This document shows, piece after piece, positions 33,774 through 43,313 of a DNA stretch of 64,000 nucleotides; positions within the stretch are counted from its first letter, which is position 1, and each line of letters opens with the position of its first letter. Both the position numbers and the translations under genes were made by a program. This DNA comes from Promethearchaeota archaeon (GTDB lineage Archaea > Asgardarchaeota > Lokiarchaeia > Helarchaeales > RDOG01). The notes beneath the pieces were generated by a model. The model saw only the letters and a program-made list of their open reading frames with translations. It was not told the origin of the DNA and made no database searches. The stretch is taken from assembly GCA_011365055.1 (NCBI GenBank), contig RDOG01000014.1:1-64000 (forward strand), read 5' to 3'.

Positions 33774-35411
33774 TTGAAGCGAATTAAAGTAGTTTTAATT
33801 TTATCAATTGTAGTTTTTACGTTCTCAATGGTTTTCTCGATATTCAATTATAATGATATATCAAATACTTCACTGGTTCAAGTTAATATCAACTTGACAA
33901 TAAAAGCGGACAATCCACTTGAAATAGATGGAAATTACTGGTTGTCTCAAAATGCATCTGATGGTATCGGAACTTCTGAGGATCCTTATATTATTGAAAA
34001 TTTAAACATTGATGCAGCAGGAAAAGGTGTTCATGGCGTTTTAATTACAAATACTGATGACTATTTCATTTTAAGAAATGTAATAGTAAATAATACTGAT
34101 AGTTCTTATTTTGGAATTAAATTCCTAAACGTCACTAACGGTAAAATAATAAACTGTACTACAACTAATTGTGGTCAGGCTGGCATATATCTAAGTATCT
34201 GTTATAATATAATCCTAATTGATAATATTGCCAATAATAATTCTCTAAGTGGAGTTCATCTATTCAAGAGTAATAGGACGACAATTATCAATAACACTGC
34301 AAATTATAATGGAGCTTTATATCCTGGAATTTTCGTTGGTCAATATAGTTCGTATTCTAACTTGATAAATTGTACTGCCAAATATAATGATTATGGATTA
34401 ACGATAATGCTAAATAGTAATTTTAGCACGGTAACAGGTTGTAAGTTCACAAATAATCAAATTTCGGGTATTATATTAAGCTCGGGTAGCTCTGGAATAT
34501 TCAGTAATAATTTCGTGCTCTATAATGATCAATATGGTGTAGATATCGAAAGTTCTGACGTAGAAACCTCGTATTTTTATCGAAATTTAATCTGGCAAAA
34601 TGGAGATAATCGAGTGGATAATCAAACCAGAGATTTAGGAACAAATACAACTTGGTATGAAAACATTTATGATGGGAATGCCGATTGGGACTCTGATGGA
34701 CTATCAAATGACAATGAGTATTTCCATAATACTAATTCATTTCTTTCAGATACTGATGGGGACAACCTTAATGATGGATTTGAAGTTAATCAAGGTACAA
34801 ATCCACTTGCCGATGATACTGATAATGACGGATTAACAGACTATAACGAAATTTTTGTTCACTTTACTTTGCCAAACAATAATGATACGGATGCAGATGG
34901 ATTATTCGATGATGAGGAAATTCAATCATATCTAACTAATCCAAATTCGAATGATACTGATAATGATGGTCTATTAGATCCAAACGAAATAATACATATG
35001 ACAAATCCACATGACTCGGATTCAGATGATGATGGCCTTTTAGATGGGTATGAAGTTCAAATTAACACTGATCCTAACCTATCTGATTCTGATGGTGACG
35101 GACTTACCGACTCTGTTGAATTAATTATTGGTACGAATGCTACCTTAACTGATAGCGACACAGATGGTTATTCTGATGGATATGAAGTAACAATGGGTAC
35201 GAATCCGAAAGATAAGAATAGTTTTCCCTCTACTATAAATATCCCCATATCTATTGATTATACTCTTATCATTTTAATAATCGGTATCATTATCGCATCT
35301 GCAATTGTTGCAGCAGGCGTATTGAACTTCTTGGCATCAAGATCAAAAGCAAATGTAACATCTGCACCAAAAAAAAGTACCAATAAAGACGTTTCTAAAG
35401 TTATACATTAA
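33774..35411 (+). CDS. Secreted right-handed beta-helix protein with TSP3 calcium repeats
   Basis: N-terminal signal segment (about residues 7-25), then a NosD-like parallel beta-helix (about 60-285) made of repeated Asn-rich coils (TNCGQAGIYL, NNSLSGVHLF). Residues about 295-480 hold thrombospondin type 3-like repeats of the form DTDNDGLTDYNE, DSDSDDDGLLDGYE and similar, which bind calcium. A membrane helix (about 495-520) and Lys-rich tail anchor the C-terminus. Start TTG 33774-33776 with AAGGAGG 8 nt upstream. The NosD-like helix is often a carbohydrate-binding or processing fold. It is probably a calcium-stabilised surface protein. Confidence 0.85.
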   Translation: MKRIKVVLILSIVVFTFSMVFSIFNYNDISNTSLVQVNINLTIKADNPLEIDGNYWLSQNASDGIGTSEDPYIIENLNIDAAGKGVHGVLITNTDDYFILRNVIVNNTDSSYFGIKFLNVTNGKIINCTTTNCGQAGIYLSICYNIILIDNIANNNSLSGVHLFKSNRTTIINNTANYNGALYPGIFVGQYSSYSNLINCTAKYNDYGLTIMLNSNFSTVTGCKFTNNQISGIILSSGSSGIFSNNFVLYNDQYGVDIESSDVETSYFYRNLIWQNGDNRVDNQTRDLGTNTTWYENIYDGNADWDSDGLSNDNEYFHNTNSFLSDTDGDNLNDGFEVNQGTNPLADDTDNDGLTDYNEIFVHFTLPNNNDTDADGLFDDEEIQSYLTNPNSNDTDNDGLLDPNEIIHMTNPHDSDSDDDGLLDGYEVQINTDPNLSDSDGDGLTDSVELIIGTNATLTDSDTDGYSDGYEVTMGTNPKDKNSFPSTINIPISIDYTLIILIIGIIIASAIVAAGVLNFLASRSKANVTSAPKKSTNKDVSKVIH

Positions 35412-35710
35412 TAACAAGTTAAAATTACAATTTTTAATTATTCTTTTTTTTATTTTAAAGTAACTAAGCTTGTAATATCCTTTATAAAAAACTATCTATG
35501 AAATATTTAATCAAAAAATACAATTAAAGTGATCTTTCTATTAAATTATGTGCTATTCCTTTAAGATTGCTCTTATTTTTTTTTTAAAATAATTTATCTG
35601 CTTTTAATTTAGTAAATTTTAAAAAGATTAAATTATACGATCAAAAGAGAATTTACATCAAAAGTAATTTTTTTTATTTTAATTCGGAAAAGATGGGAAG
35701 TTAAATAAAA

Positions 35711-37123
35711 TTGATTCATCAAATGATTAACGTTTTTAGAACTATTGAATATGTGATAATAATCTATTTTATTATTAGCTTAGGCCTCCTAATTTATTTT
35801 AAACGAATCAATAATTTATCAAAGATTTCACAAATCTTATTAAAAATCGCTATTTTTGCAGAAATCTTTGCGTTGTTAATTACAGGTATTTTATCCGTAC
35901 TTTTTGCATCACTTGGAGGGGATTTGATGATGTTCTATTTGCCTTTAGCCGAAATGATTCTAAATGGACAAAATCCTTATTCTAGTGCATTTGCAAACAG
36001 TGGTCCACTAGAATATTCTCTGTTTGCATTAGCTCTATTAATTTTCAACAATCCAAGATCTATAGCGTTTTTATTCTTAATCTCATATATTGCACTAGTT
36101 CCAATTAGTTATTTTGTCCTAAAACATATTTTCCCCGAAAAAAATGGATTATGGTATCTTTTTGGTGTTTCTTTGATATTTAATTCTGTTTTATATTTTC
36201 ATACAACAATTGTTACATTTGATGATGATATATTATTTACAATTTTGCTTTTTTTAATGCTTTATTTAAAATTACGTTCAAAAAATAATGAAAATTCAAG
36301 AAATATCTCTTATATATTGTATATTGTTGTTCTATGTATTGCTTCTACTGTAAAATTTTTTTCCGTTTTAATTTTTATTTTATTTGAAATTCTAGATTAT
36401 CAGGATATGAAAACATTAATTAAAAAATTACTTATTGGATTTGGATTCATTATAATAAGCTTTTTGCCTTTTATAATCATTTGGGGAATAAATAGTGTTA
36501 TCGGGCCTCTACGTTTTATGAATCAAATTGCATATCCTCACATGCTTTCCTTATCTGTAATATTAGATGATTTATTTTTAATTTATATTAGTTATATTAA
36601 AATTATTTTCTTAGTGGTATTTGCCTCATCTATAGGTTTATCAGTAATTTTAGCAATAAAATTGAAACCAACTAATTTTAATTTCATCATCATTACCATA
36701 ATTGCTTTAATCTCAATATATTTTGGCCAAATATTCTTGACTTTTTGGTATATAACATGGATAATTCCACCTCTAAGCTTATTCTCTATATATTTGATTG
36801 ATAAATCAAAAAATATGAGCCTTGTTATAGGAATTTTTATTATTTCTATAAATATTCTATCAATTTCTGGCCATCTTTTTGAATGGTATACAACAAACCA
36901 TAAAACCCCAGAATTATGGATAATAATTTTATTATTTAATGCAATCATGATAACTCTTTATGCTATTTTAATTAAAATTTCTAGAGATGAAGAAAATATA
37001 TGGTTAAAAAAATATTCATTTGGAATTTTAATATTAATAATTATTACTGGAATTTCGTTATTTACTTTGATATCAATGATTGAAACACTTGAACAACTTA
37101 AATTAATTGCCTTTTTTAATTGA
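35711..37123 (+). CDS. Polytopic membrane glycosyltransferase, GT87/DUF2029-like
   Basis: A 470-residue membrane protein with about ten to twelve helices. The first luminal loop contains LGGDLMMFYLPLAEMILNGQNPY (about residues 72-94), the acidic-plus-PY pattern of lipid-phosphate-sugar dependent GT-C mannosyltransferases of the DUF2029 type. It would transfer sugar from a polyprenyl-phosphate donor, for example to surface glycans or lipids. The TTG start at 35711 (GGGAAG upstream) could be replaced by ATG 35723. It follows the beta-helix protein by 300 nt. Confidence 0.7.
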   Translation: MIHQMINVFRTIEYVIIIYFIISLGLLIYFKRINNLSKISQILLKIAIFAEIFALLITGILSVLFASLGGDLMMFYLPLAEMILNGQNPYSSAFANSGPLEYSLFALALLIFNNPRSIAFLFLISYIALVPISYFVLKHIFPEKNGLWYLFGVSLIFNSVLYFHTTIVTFDDDILFTILLFLMLYLKLRSKNNENSRNISYILYIVVLCIASTVKFFSVLIFILFEILDYQDMKTLIKKLLIGFGFIIISFLPFIIIWGINSVIGPLRFMNQIAYPHMLSLSVILDDLFLIYISYIKIIFLVVFASSIGLSVILAIKLKPTNFNFIIITIIALISIYFGQIFLTFWYITWIIPPLSLFSIYLIDKSKNMSLVIGIFIISINILSISGHLFEWYTTNHKTPELWIIILLFNAIMITLYAILIKISRDEENIWLKKYSFGILILIIITGISLFTLISMIETLEQLKLIAFFN

Positions 37124-37525
37124 TTTATTAAAAAGTAATATGTTTGAATTTAAAAAATTTGAATTTTTGACTTTTATTAAAATTAATTTTCTTAAAACAC
37201 AAGACACATCCGTATTTTGTAGAGAAGTTATAAAAATTACTTATCGGGTAATTGTTTGAATAAATTGAGAATCAAAGTTAATAGTAAAAAGTTAATAATA
37301 ATATCAATCTAATATTATTTTCTGAAGAAATATGAAGAGAAGAGAAATTATATTCTATTCATATTATTTTTTTACAAATTATTAAAAAAACAATCTAAAA
37401 AATGAATTGAGATTAAAATGAAAAAATTTCAATATTTATAATTATCATATGTCATACAAAAACTTAAAATCATTATTCGTTTTTATTTTCTTAATTTCAT
37501 ATATTTTTATTTTAAGGTGGGTTAA
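37124..37525. other. AT-rich intergenic region
   Basis: No open frame or hairpin of note. The thiolase start at 37526 has AAGGTGGG 5-6 nt upstream, and ATATATTTTTATT near 37499 may be its TATA region. Confidence 0.4.
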
Positions 37526-38716
37526 ATGACTGAGTTAAAAGATGTAGTTATTGTAGATTATTTAAGAACTGCTTTCTCTAGATCTAGACCAAAAGAAGCA
37601 GACCGGGATGTATTTAATTGTTTTCGAGGAGACGACTTAATTTCTTTAATATATGAAGAAATAATCAAGAGAACCAAAATCAATGCTGAAGAAATAGGTG
37701 ATGTTCTTACAGGATGTGCATTTCAATTAGGTGAAAATTGGATGTACGGTGGCAGAATTCCAAGTCTTGCTGCAAAAATTCCATTATCTGTCCCAGCTTT
37801 GGGGCTTGATAGACAATGTGCGAGTTCTCAATCATGTATTCAAATTGGTACAATGGAAATAATGACTGGTTTTAGTAATATTGTACTTGCTGGTGGTTTT
37901 GAACACATGACGCACATACCAATGGGTGAAGGTGTAAAACCCAGTCAAAAAGTTGGCCAACATCCAAGTGGTTTTGATGCTGGTGTTGCAATAAACATGG
38001 GTCTTACTGCAGAAAAACTTTTTGGAATTAATGAATTTGGAATTACAAAAGAGCAAATGGATGAATGGAGTGTTCAAAGTCACTTGAGAGCTGCAAAAGC
38101 TCTTGAAGAAGGTTATTACAAAGGTGAAATACTTCCTCTAGAAGCAACCTTAGCTGATGGCTCAAAAAAAATTATTGATAGTGATCAATCAATACGTGCA
38201 AATTCTAATATTGAAGGAATGGCTAAATTAAAACCAGCATTCAAGAGAAAGGGTTTTATAACTCCAGGTAATTCTTCTCCATTAAATGCAGGAGCAGCTG
38301 CTGTTTTGCTTATGACTAGAGAAAAAGCCGAGCAATATAACTTGAAACCGTTGGCTAAAATTATGTCAATGGGCGTGGCCGGTGTGGATCCAAGCATAAT
38401 GGGATTGGGTCCTGTTCCTGCATCGGAAATTGCACTCAAAAGAGCTGGTTTAAGTGTAAAAGATATCGATTTTTGGGAAATAAACGAAGCTTTTGCTATT
38501 GTTACACTATATTGCATTAAAAAATTGGGAATTGATCCCGAAAAAGTCAATATAAAAGGTGGAGCAATTGCGCTCGGCCATCCCCTAGGTGCAAGTGGTG
38601 CAAGATTAACTGGAACTTTAGCTAGAATTTTAAATCTTGAAAAAGGGAAATATGGTCTTGCTAATCTTTGTGTAGGCGGCGGCCAAGGAACAGCAGTTAT
38701 TTTAGAACACGAATAA
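37526..38716 (+). CDS. Acetyl-CoA acetyltransferase / 3-ketoacyl-CoA thiolase
   Basis: Thiolases join or cleave acyl-CoA units, here in ketone-body-like, butyrate or beta-oxidation type metabolism. The nucleophilic cysteine lies in LDRQCASSQSC (about residues 93-103), the NEAFA motif near 321-325 and GHPLGASGAR near 353-362 supply the catalytic His, and CVGGGQGT near 383-390 the second Cys. 396 residues, standard length. No other acyl-CoA enzyme is adjacent. An ATG with a good AAGGTG ribosome site marks the start. Confidence 0.95.
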   Translation: MTELKDVVIVDYLRTAFSRSRPKEADRDVFNCFRGDDLISLIYEEIIKRTKINAEEIGDVLTGCAFQLGENWMYGGRIPSLAAKIPLSVPALGLDRQCASSQSCIQIGTMEIMTGFSNIVLAGGFEHMTHIPMGEGVKPSQKVGQHPSGFDAGVAINMGLTAEKLFGINEFGITKEQMDEWSVQSHLRAAKALEEGYYKGEILPLEATLADGSKKIIDSDQSIRANSNIEGMAKLKPAFKRKGFITPGNSSPLNAGAAAVLLMTREKAEQYNLKPLAKIMSMGVAGVDPSIMGLGPVPASEIALKRAGLSVKDIDFWEINEAFAIVTLYCIKKLGIDPEKVNIKGGAIALGHPLGASGARLTGTLARILNLEKGKYGLANLCVGGGQGTAVILEHE

Positions 38717-38891
38717 TTAAAATTTCCAATTTTTTATTTTTATTAAATAGATGGTTTTAAGCGGATTTCTATAAACTTCTTGAGATGCTATTTTTTAATA
38801 AAAAGCAGGATATAGGTATGTTGGTGTAAATTCTCCAGGACTCCATTTCTTAAATTTTAAAAAAAAAAAAAATCGTTCCATTCTTATGGAT

Positions 38892-40595
38892 TCATGGTGT
38901 ATATTTCCAAAGATCGTTCAAATTTCCATCAGTAACATTGTCATATCCCGATCCGCCGAAGAGCCACAAATTACTGCCAGCATCCGCCCACGATGTGCTA
39001 TCATACCTCGCGCCTGGCACGTTGTCGGGATCCGCCACGCCCTTGGTACCGTACCTTCCAAGATTACTATTGGAGTAATTACCGGACACCCACGTCCAGG
39101 TCGCATCGGTAAGATTAAACATCCAGAGATCGTTCATGTATGCCTCACTAGCACTAACATTGTCAAATCCATATCCGCCGAAGAGCCAGAAGTTGCTGCC
39201 AGAATCCGTTGAAGCAGCAACAGACTCCCTTGCCCCGGGCACGTTATCGGGATCCGCCACGCCTTTCGTGCCGTACGTTCCATTGTTATTGCGGGAATAA
39301 TTGCCAGACACCCACGTCCACGTTGTTGTCGTTACATTGAACATCCAGAGATCGTTCAGCCGTCCAAGACTAACATTGTCGATTCCCGTTCCGCCAAACA
39401 GCCACAAATTACTGCCAGCATCCGTCCACGATGCGCTTGAATACCTCGAGCCGGGCACGTTGTCGGGATCCGCCACGCCTTTCGTGCCGTAAATTCCCTC
39501 GTTATCTGCCAAATAATTGCCGGACACCCACGTCCAGGTTGATGTCGTTACATTGAACATCCAGAGATCGTTCAGCATTTGAGCCAAGGCACTAGTATTG
39601 TCGTAGCCGTATCCGCCGAAGAGCCACAAGTTACCGCTGGCATCCATCCACGATGCGCTTGAATACCTCGAGCCGGGCACGTTGTCGGGATCCGCCACGC
39701 CTTTCGTGCCACAAGTGCCTAGTGTGTTTCGCAAGTAGTCTCCTGACACCCAAGTCCAGGTCGCATCGCTGACATTGAACATCCAGAGATCGTTTAGAAA
39801 TCCAGTACTAACATTGTCGAATCCATATCCGCCGAACAGCCACAAATTACTGCCAGAATCCGTCCACGATGCGCTATCATACCTCGCGCCAGGAACGTTG
39901 TCGGCATCCGCTACGCCTTTCGTGCCGTACGTTCCATTGTTATTACAGGAATAATTGCCAGACACCCACGTCCACGTTGTTGTCGTTACATTGAACATCC
40001 AGAGATCGTTCAGATAGCCAGAACTAACGTTGTCGAATCCATCTCCGCCAAACAGCCACAAGTTATTGCCAGTATCCGTCCACGATGTAGAATACTCCCT
40101 TGCCCCGGGCACATTGGCGGGATCCGCCACGCCCTTCGTGCCGTAGGTTCCGTAATTATCAACGGAATAATTGCCGGATACCCACGTCCAGGTGTTCTTA
40201 CCAGTCAAAAGAACCGTGATTTCGTCATCGATGCTCACGCCTTGAAAAGTAACGGTTATCTTGATGGAATAATACCCGTTCGTTGGAAAATTAAAGGTTT
40301 GAAACGTAAGATTGGTTTCCATGATGGAAATGCGAGAATTCCAAGGAGCACTGGTATAATTCGTGGAAATGCTAATTTGAGAAGTGGGCAGGGTTGGTGT
40401 AATGTAATTTGAGATGTTTATCGTTCGATTACATGCAGGTTTACTCGCATCAATAGTCAAATCCGGAATGGAGACTGAAAAACTGATGCCGGGAGATTCT
40501 TGAGGTTTCGGAAAAAATACCACGATAAGAATGACACTTGTAATGACTATTCCAGAGATTCCAATTGCTAAAATCTTTTTCGTTTTTGATTCCAT
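38892..40595 (-). CDS. Secreted kelch-repeat beta-propeller protein
   Basis: N-terminal membrane/signal helix (about residues 9-28), an Ig-like segment (about 40-130), then six near-identical repeats of about 72 residues, each with TWTWVSGNY, GTYGTKGVADP, NVPGAR, LWLFGG and LNDLWMFNV. The GG...W-type kelch pattern implies a six-bladed propeller of galactose-oxidase-like type, without visible catalytic Cys/Tyr copper site. The region is much richer in G+C than its surroundings, and the near-identity of the repeats points to recent tandem duplication or gene conversion. ATG 40593-40595. It is probably an adhesive surface protein. Confidence 0.88.
   Translation of the reverse strand: MESKTKKILAIGISGIVITSVILIVVFFPKPQESPGISFSVSIPDLTIDASKPACNRTINISNYITPTLPTSQISISTNYTSAPWNSRISIMETNLTFQTFNFPTNGYYSIKITVTFQGVSIDDEITVLLTGKNTWTWVSGNYSVDNYGTYGTKGVADPANVPGAREYSTSWTDTGNNLWLFGGDGFDNVSSGYLNDLWMFNVTTTTWTWVSGNYSCNNNGTYGTKGVADADNVPGARYDSASWTDSGSNLWLFGGYGFDNVSTGFLNDLWMFNVSDATWTWVSGDYLRNTLGTCGTKGVADPDNVPGSRYSSASWMDASGNLWLFGGYGYDNTSALAQMLNDLWMFNVTTSTWTWVSGNYLADNEGIYGTKGVADPDNVPGSRYSSASWTDAGSNLWLFGGTGIDNVSLGRLNDLWMFNVTTTTWTWVSGNYSRNNNGTYGTKGVADPDNVPGARESVAASTDSGSNFWLFGGYGFDNVSASEAYMNDLWMFNLTDATWTWVSGNYSNSNLGRYGTKGVADPDNVPGARYDSTSWADAGSNLWLFGGSGYDNVTDGNLNDLWKYTP
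38980..40190 (-). repeat. Six tandem repeats of about 215-222 bp
   Basis: The same GGATCCGCCACGCC-type landmark recurs near 39030, 39251, 39469, 39691, 39906 and 40121, with spacings of 220, 218, 222, 215 and 215 bp. The repeats are all within the kelch-propeller gene and keep its frame. Confidence 0.85.
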
Positions 40596-40907
40596 TTCTA
40601 AAAAACCTTCCTTTACATTATCAAATTAAAAAAAGCATGTATTGGCAAAAAAAGAATGTAGATTTGCAGTATAAACTTAACGCGCGAAAAACGAATTGCT
40701 TAAATCCTTTCTTTTTTTTACATGAATGACTGGGCATGAACGAGAAATCAAAAGAATTGATAACAATTCTTAAACATGCATCAACAGCTTTACAAATAAC
40801 ATGTAAGATGGTAGAAGGGGGAGTCATATAGAATGATTTCAAGATATTAATGCATCGTTTTCATGATAACGTGAATACCCATTCTATTTTTATATAATTT
40901 ATTTAAA
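40596..40907. other. Intergenic region
   Basis: No convincing gene. On the plus strand ATG 40736 opens a 31-codon frame (MNEKSKELITILKHAS...) without a ribosome site; on the minus strand a 73-codon frame (40621-40842) has poor composition. I support neither. Confidence 0.35.
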
Positions 40908-41468
40908 CTAATTCTTTTTTCTACATAATTTAAAGTACGTATTAAGATGCATTATCAAAAATAAAACGTAGGGTATAGTTAAAATTAGGTATAAAGGATT
41001 TCTCCAAAGAATTAGCAATAGTGCAGCAACTATTGAAGCTATTTCTAGTATAATAATAATTTTTGAGCTATAATAAGTGTTTATAAAATAGCATCTCGGA
41101 AGTCGATCATCACCTTCATTAATTTGAGGAACATAAAGAAATCCTCCAACATTTTTATTTTTTAATCTAGGTGTAAGCGGATAAATACCCCAATCAATTA
41201 AATCTAAAAGAACGTGAAAAATTCCAACAATACTTATCCAGAGAAATTCTATTAATAATATTCCAAGAGGTAATATAATTAAATAAGGTATGAAACTATG
41301 AGTGGGCAATCGTCTATGGTTATGATCCTTAGCATATTTAGAGAAAAGAAAATCAAAATCAATTAGAATTGACACACTAATAATTAGTACTATTTGGTAG
41401 ATTTTCAGGTACTCAAGGAAAATCATTGATATGCAAATACCAATTGCACAATGAACATTAATATGCAT
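40908..41468 (-). CDS. DUF457/YdjM-like membrane-bound metal hydrolase
   Basis: The 186-residue protein has four or five membrane helices. It shows the family histidine/aspartate arrangement: DFDFLF (about residues 37-42), NHRRLPTHSF (about 50-59) and FHVLLDLIDWG (about 84-94). Members are membrane-bound metal-dependent hydrolases of uncertain substrate, possibly phospholipids or phosphatidic-acid-like molecules. ATG at 41466-41468. Divergent from the glycosidase at 41539. Confidence 0.65.
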   Translation of the reverse strand: MHINVHCAIGICISMIFLEYLKIYQIVLIISVSILIDFDFLFSKYAKDHNHRRLPTHSFIPYLIILPLGILLIEFLWISIVGIFHVLLDLIDWGIYPLTPRLKNKNVGGFLYVPQINEGDDRLPRCYFINTYYSSKIIIILEIASIVAALLLILWRNPLYLILTIPYVLFLIMHLNTYFKLCRKKN

Positions 41469-41538
41469 GTGTTAAATAATTTGTAATTATTTAAAAAGAG
41501 TTTCTGTTAATTAAAAATCATTTTCTGGTTTGATCTAA

Positions 41539-43041
41539 ATGTTTTTGGGTTATATTTCATTATTATTTTCAAAATTGATTTTTTTCTTCTCTTCAGTACG
41601 TCATAAAAAGAAACTCCCACCAAAACCTTACTTGAATATTAAAAATGAATTATTAAAAAATGGATTCTCTAAAATTTTTGATCTTCTTTCCAAAAATCTA
41701 AAACCTCCTTTAGGAAAAATAAAGAATTATTGGGGAATTTCTTCCGAAATATTTTTTGGTTGTTATTTATGGGATACTGCTTTTATATCTCAAGTATGGA
41801 AATATTGGGATGCCAAAATCGCTTATGAAATTCTTAAACCATTTATCGATAATCAATTGATGGATGGTCGAATTTCAGATTTTATTAATCCTTTTAAGAT
41901 TGGAAATAAAACACAACCGCCATTGTTGGCATGGGCAATTTCAGATTTAGATGTTCCGATTGAATATTTGAATGAAGTTTATCCTATTTTAAGAAGATTT
42001 AATGAATGGTTATATGATAATCGAAGATTAAAAAATGGATTATTCAGTTGGATCGATCCTTGTGAATCTGGGATTAATAATTCACCTCGCCTTTCTGATA
42101 TGAGTGGAAAAAGTAAAAAAGATTTGTCTAATCTTGCTACAATTGATTTAAATTCATATATTGTTTTACAAAATAAAGCATTGATCAAGATTGCTAAAAA
42201 ACTAGATGATTCGAAATTTATTAGATATAATTATAAATCAGATATATTAGAATACGAAGAAAAAAACAAAAAATTAATTGATTTAATCCAAAAATATTTA
42301 TGGGATGCTGAATATGGTCTCTATTTTGATTATAATTTTAATGAAGAAAGAAGAATTGAAATTAACACGATTGCTAGCTTTCTTCCTTTGACTGCTGAGA
42401 TTCCCAATGAACAACAAATATTAGCATTGATAAAGCATTTAGAAAGTTCGTTTGAATACAACACAAAAATTCCTTTACCATCTGTTGCTCACAATGATAA
42501 GAAATTCACAAAAGATATGGGAAGCGGTCCTGTTTGGTTAAATCTCGCTTATTTAGTAATTAAAGGACTCGAAAAAAAGGAAATATTGAAATTTAGTGGC
42601 GAATTAGCATATAAATTGGTAAAAGCTATCTTTAAAACTTATACAAACGAGGGTTCTTTTTATGAATTTTATGATCCTGACAGGTATGATTTAAAGAAAC
42701 TTTCTAGAATGAAAGGAAATTTGTATAAACGATTAACCCGGGGTAAAAAACCTGTGAAAAATTTCGTAGGATGGACGGGTTTGGTCAATTCATTGTTAAT
42801 TGAATCCATAATTGGTTTTGATATCATTGAAAAAACCATACAACCCCGATTTCCTGAAGATTTCAAGGGTAAGAATCTAGAATTAGGATTCCCTGCTTTT
42901 AAATTCGTTTTAGAGATTTCTTATAGCAGTGATAAAGATATTATTATAAAATTATCAGATTTAGAAAGAAAAAAAGAAGATCTAATTAAAAAATGTTCTC
43001 TTTATCAAAAAATTTCTTTAAAAGAATTCTTTGCCAATTAA
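41539..43041 (+). CDS. Six-hairpin glycosidase of GH63/GH37-like type
   Basis: (Alpha/alpha)6-barrel sugar hydrolase, 500 residues. Family-like motifs: YLWDTAFISQVW (about residues 76-87), IDPCESGINNSPRLSD (about 172-187, the acid-containing loop), a GPVWLNLAY helix (about 331-339), FYEFYDP (about 373-379) and FVGWTGLV (about 410-417). Such enzymes act on alpha-glucosides, mannosylglycerate, trehalose or N-glycan glucose. No signal peptide is clear, though the first 20 residues are hydrophobic and followed by KK, so it may be membrane-anchored with the catalytic part in or out. Its 3' end overlaps the convergent ferredoxin gene by 4 nt. Confidence 0.75.
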   Translation: MFLGYISLLFSKLIFFFSSVRHKKKLPPKPYLNIKNELLKNGFSKIFDLLSKNLKPPLGKIKNYWGISSEIFFGCYLWDTAFISQVWKYWDAKIAYEILKPFIDNQLMDGRISDFINPFKIGNKTQPPLLAWAISDLDVPIEYLNEVYPILRRFNEWLYDNRRLKNGLFSWIDPCESGINNSPRLSDMSGKSKKDLSNLATIDLNSYIVLQNKALIKIAKKLDDSKFIRYNYKSDILEYEEKNKKLIDLIQKYLWDAEYGLYFDYNFNEERRIEINTIASFLPLTAEIPNEQQILALIKHLESSFEYNTKIPLPSVAHNDKKFTKDMGSGPVWLNLAYLVIKGLEKKEILKFSGELAYKLVKAIFKTYTNEGSFYEFYDPDRYDLKKLSRMKGNLYKRLTRGKKPVKNFVGWTGLVNSLLIESIIGFDIIEKTIQPRFPEDFKGKNLELGFPAFKFVLEISYSSDKDIIIKLSDLERKKEDLIKKCSLYQKISLKEFFAN

Positions 43042-43313
43042 CCATTCTCATATATAACGCCCGTTCCACCATCTGGATACCAGAATTCGATAGCATCTTG
43101 TGGGCAAATTACCCAACAATGCCCACATTCTAAACACCTTTTTTTATAATTTGGATCAATTACTGCTTTTTTATCTTCTATCTTATAAATTTCAACTGGA
43201 CAAATTATCTCGCATTTGCCACACCCTATGCACTTATCAGCTAATACTTTTAAAAAATCACTCGATTCTTCTATATGTCGTTTATTAATTTTTTCAAAAT
43301 CAATTTTTTCCAT
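43038..43313 (-). CDS. Ferredoxin-like protein, FixX type, 2 x [4Fe-4S]
   Basis: A 91-residue protein with two cluster motifs: CIGCGKCEIICPVE (about residues 29-42) and CLECGHCWVICPQDAIEFWYP (about 62-82). The second has the Cys-x2-Cys-x2-Cys-x3-Cys-Pro order. The C-terminus YPDGGTGVIYE matches FixX-like ferredoxins. It follows the flavoprotein gene at once (ATG abuts the stop codon), so it is its electron partner. Similar pairs in Methanosarcina reduce geranylgeranyl chains with ferredoxin. Electron transfer to the flavoprotein is thus likely. Confidence 0.88.
   Translation of the reverse strand: MEKIDFEKINKRHIEESSDFLKVLADKCIGCGKCEIICPVEIYKIEDKKAVIDPNYKKRCLECGHCWVICPQDAIEFWYPDGGTGVIYENG

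Noticed and set aside
36592..36948. 118-residue minus-strand frame in the glycosyltransferase gene
   Set aside because: Antisense to a polytopic membrane-protein gene with good codon use.
38980..40190. Regularly spaced repeats as a possible CRISPR array
   Set aside because: The repeats are about 215 bp apart, encode kelch motifs and lie in a continuous reading frame.
40621..40842. 73-residue minus-strand frame
   Set aside because: Composition is unlike the neighbouring genes, it has no ribosome site, and it mirrors an AT-rich spacer.
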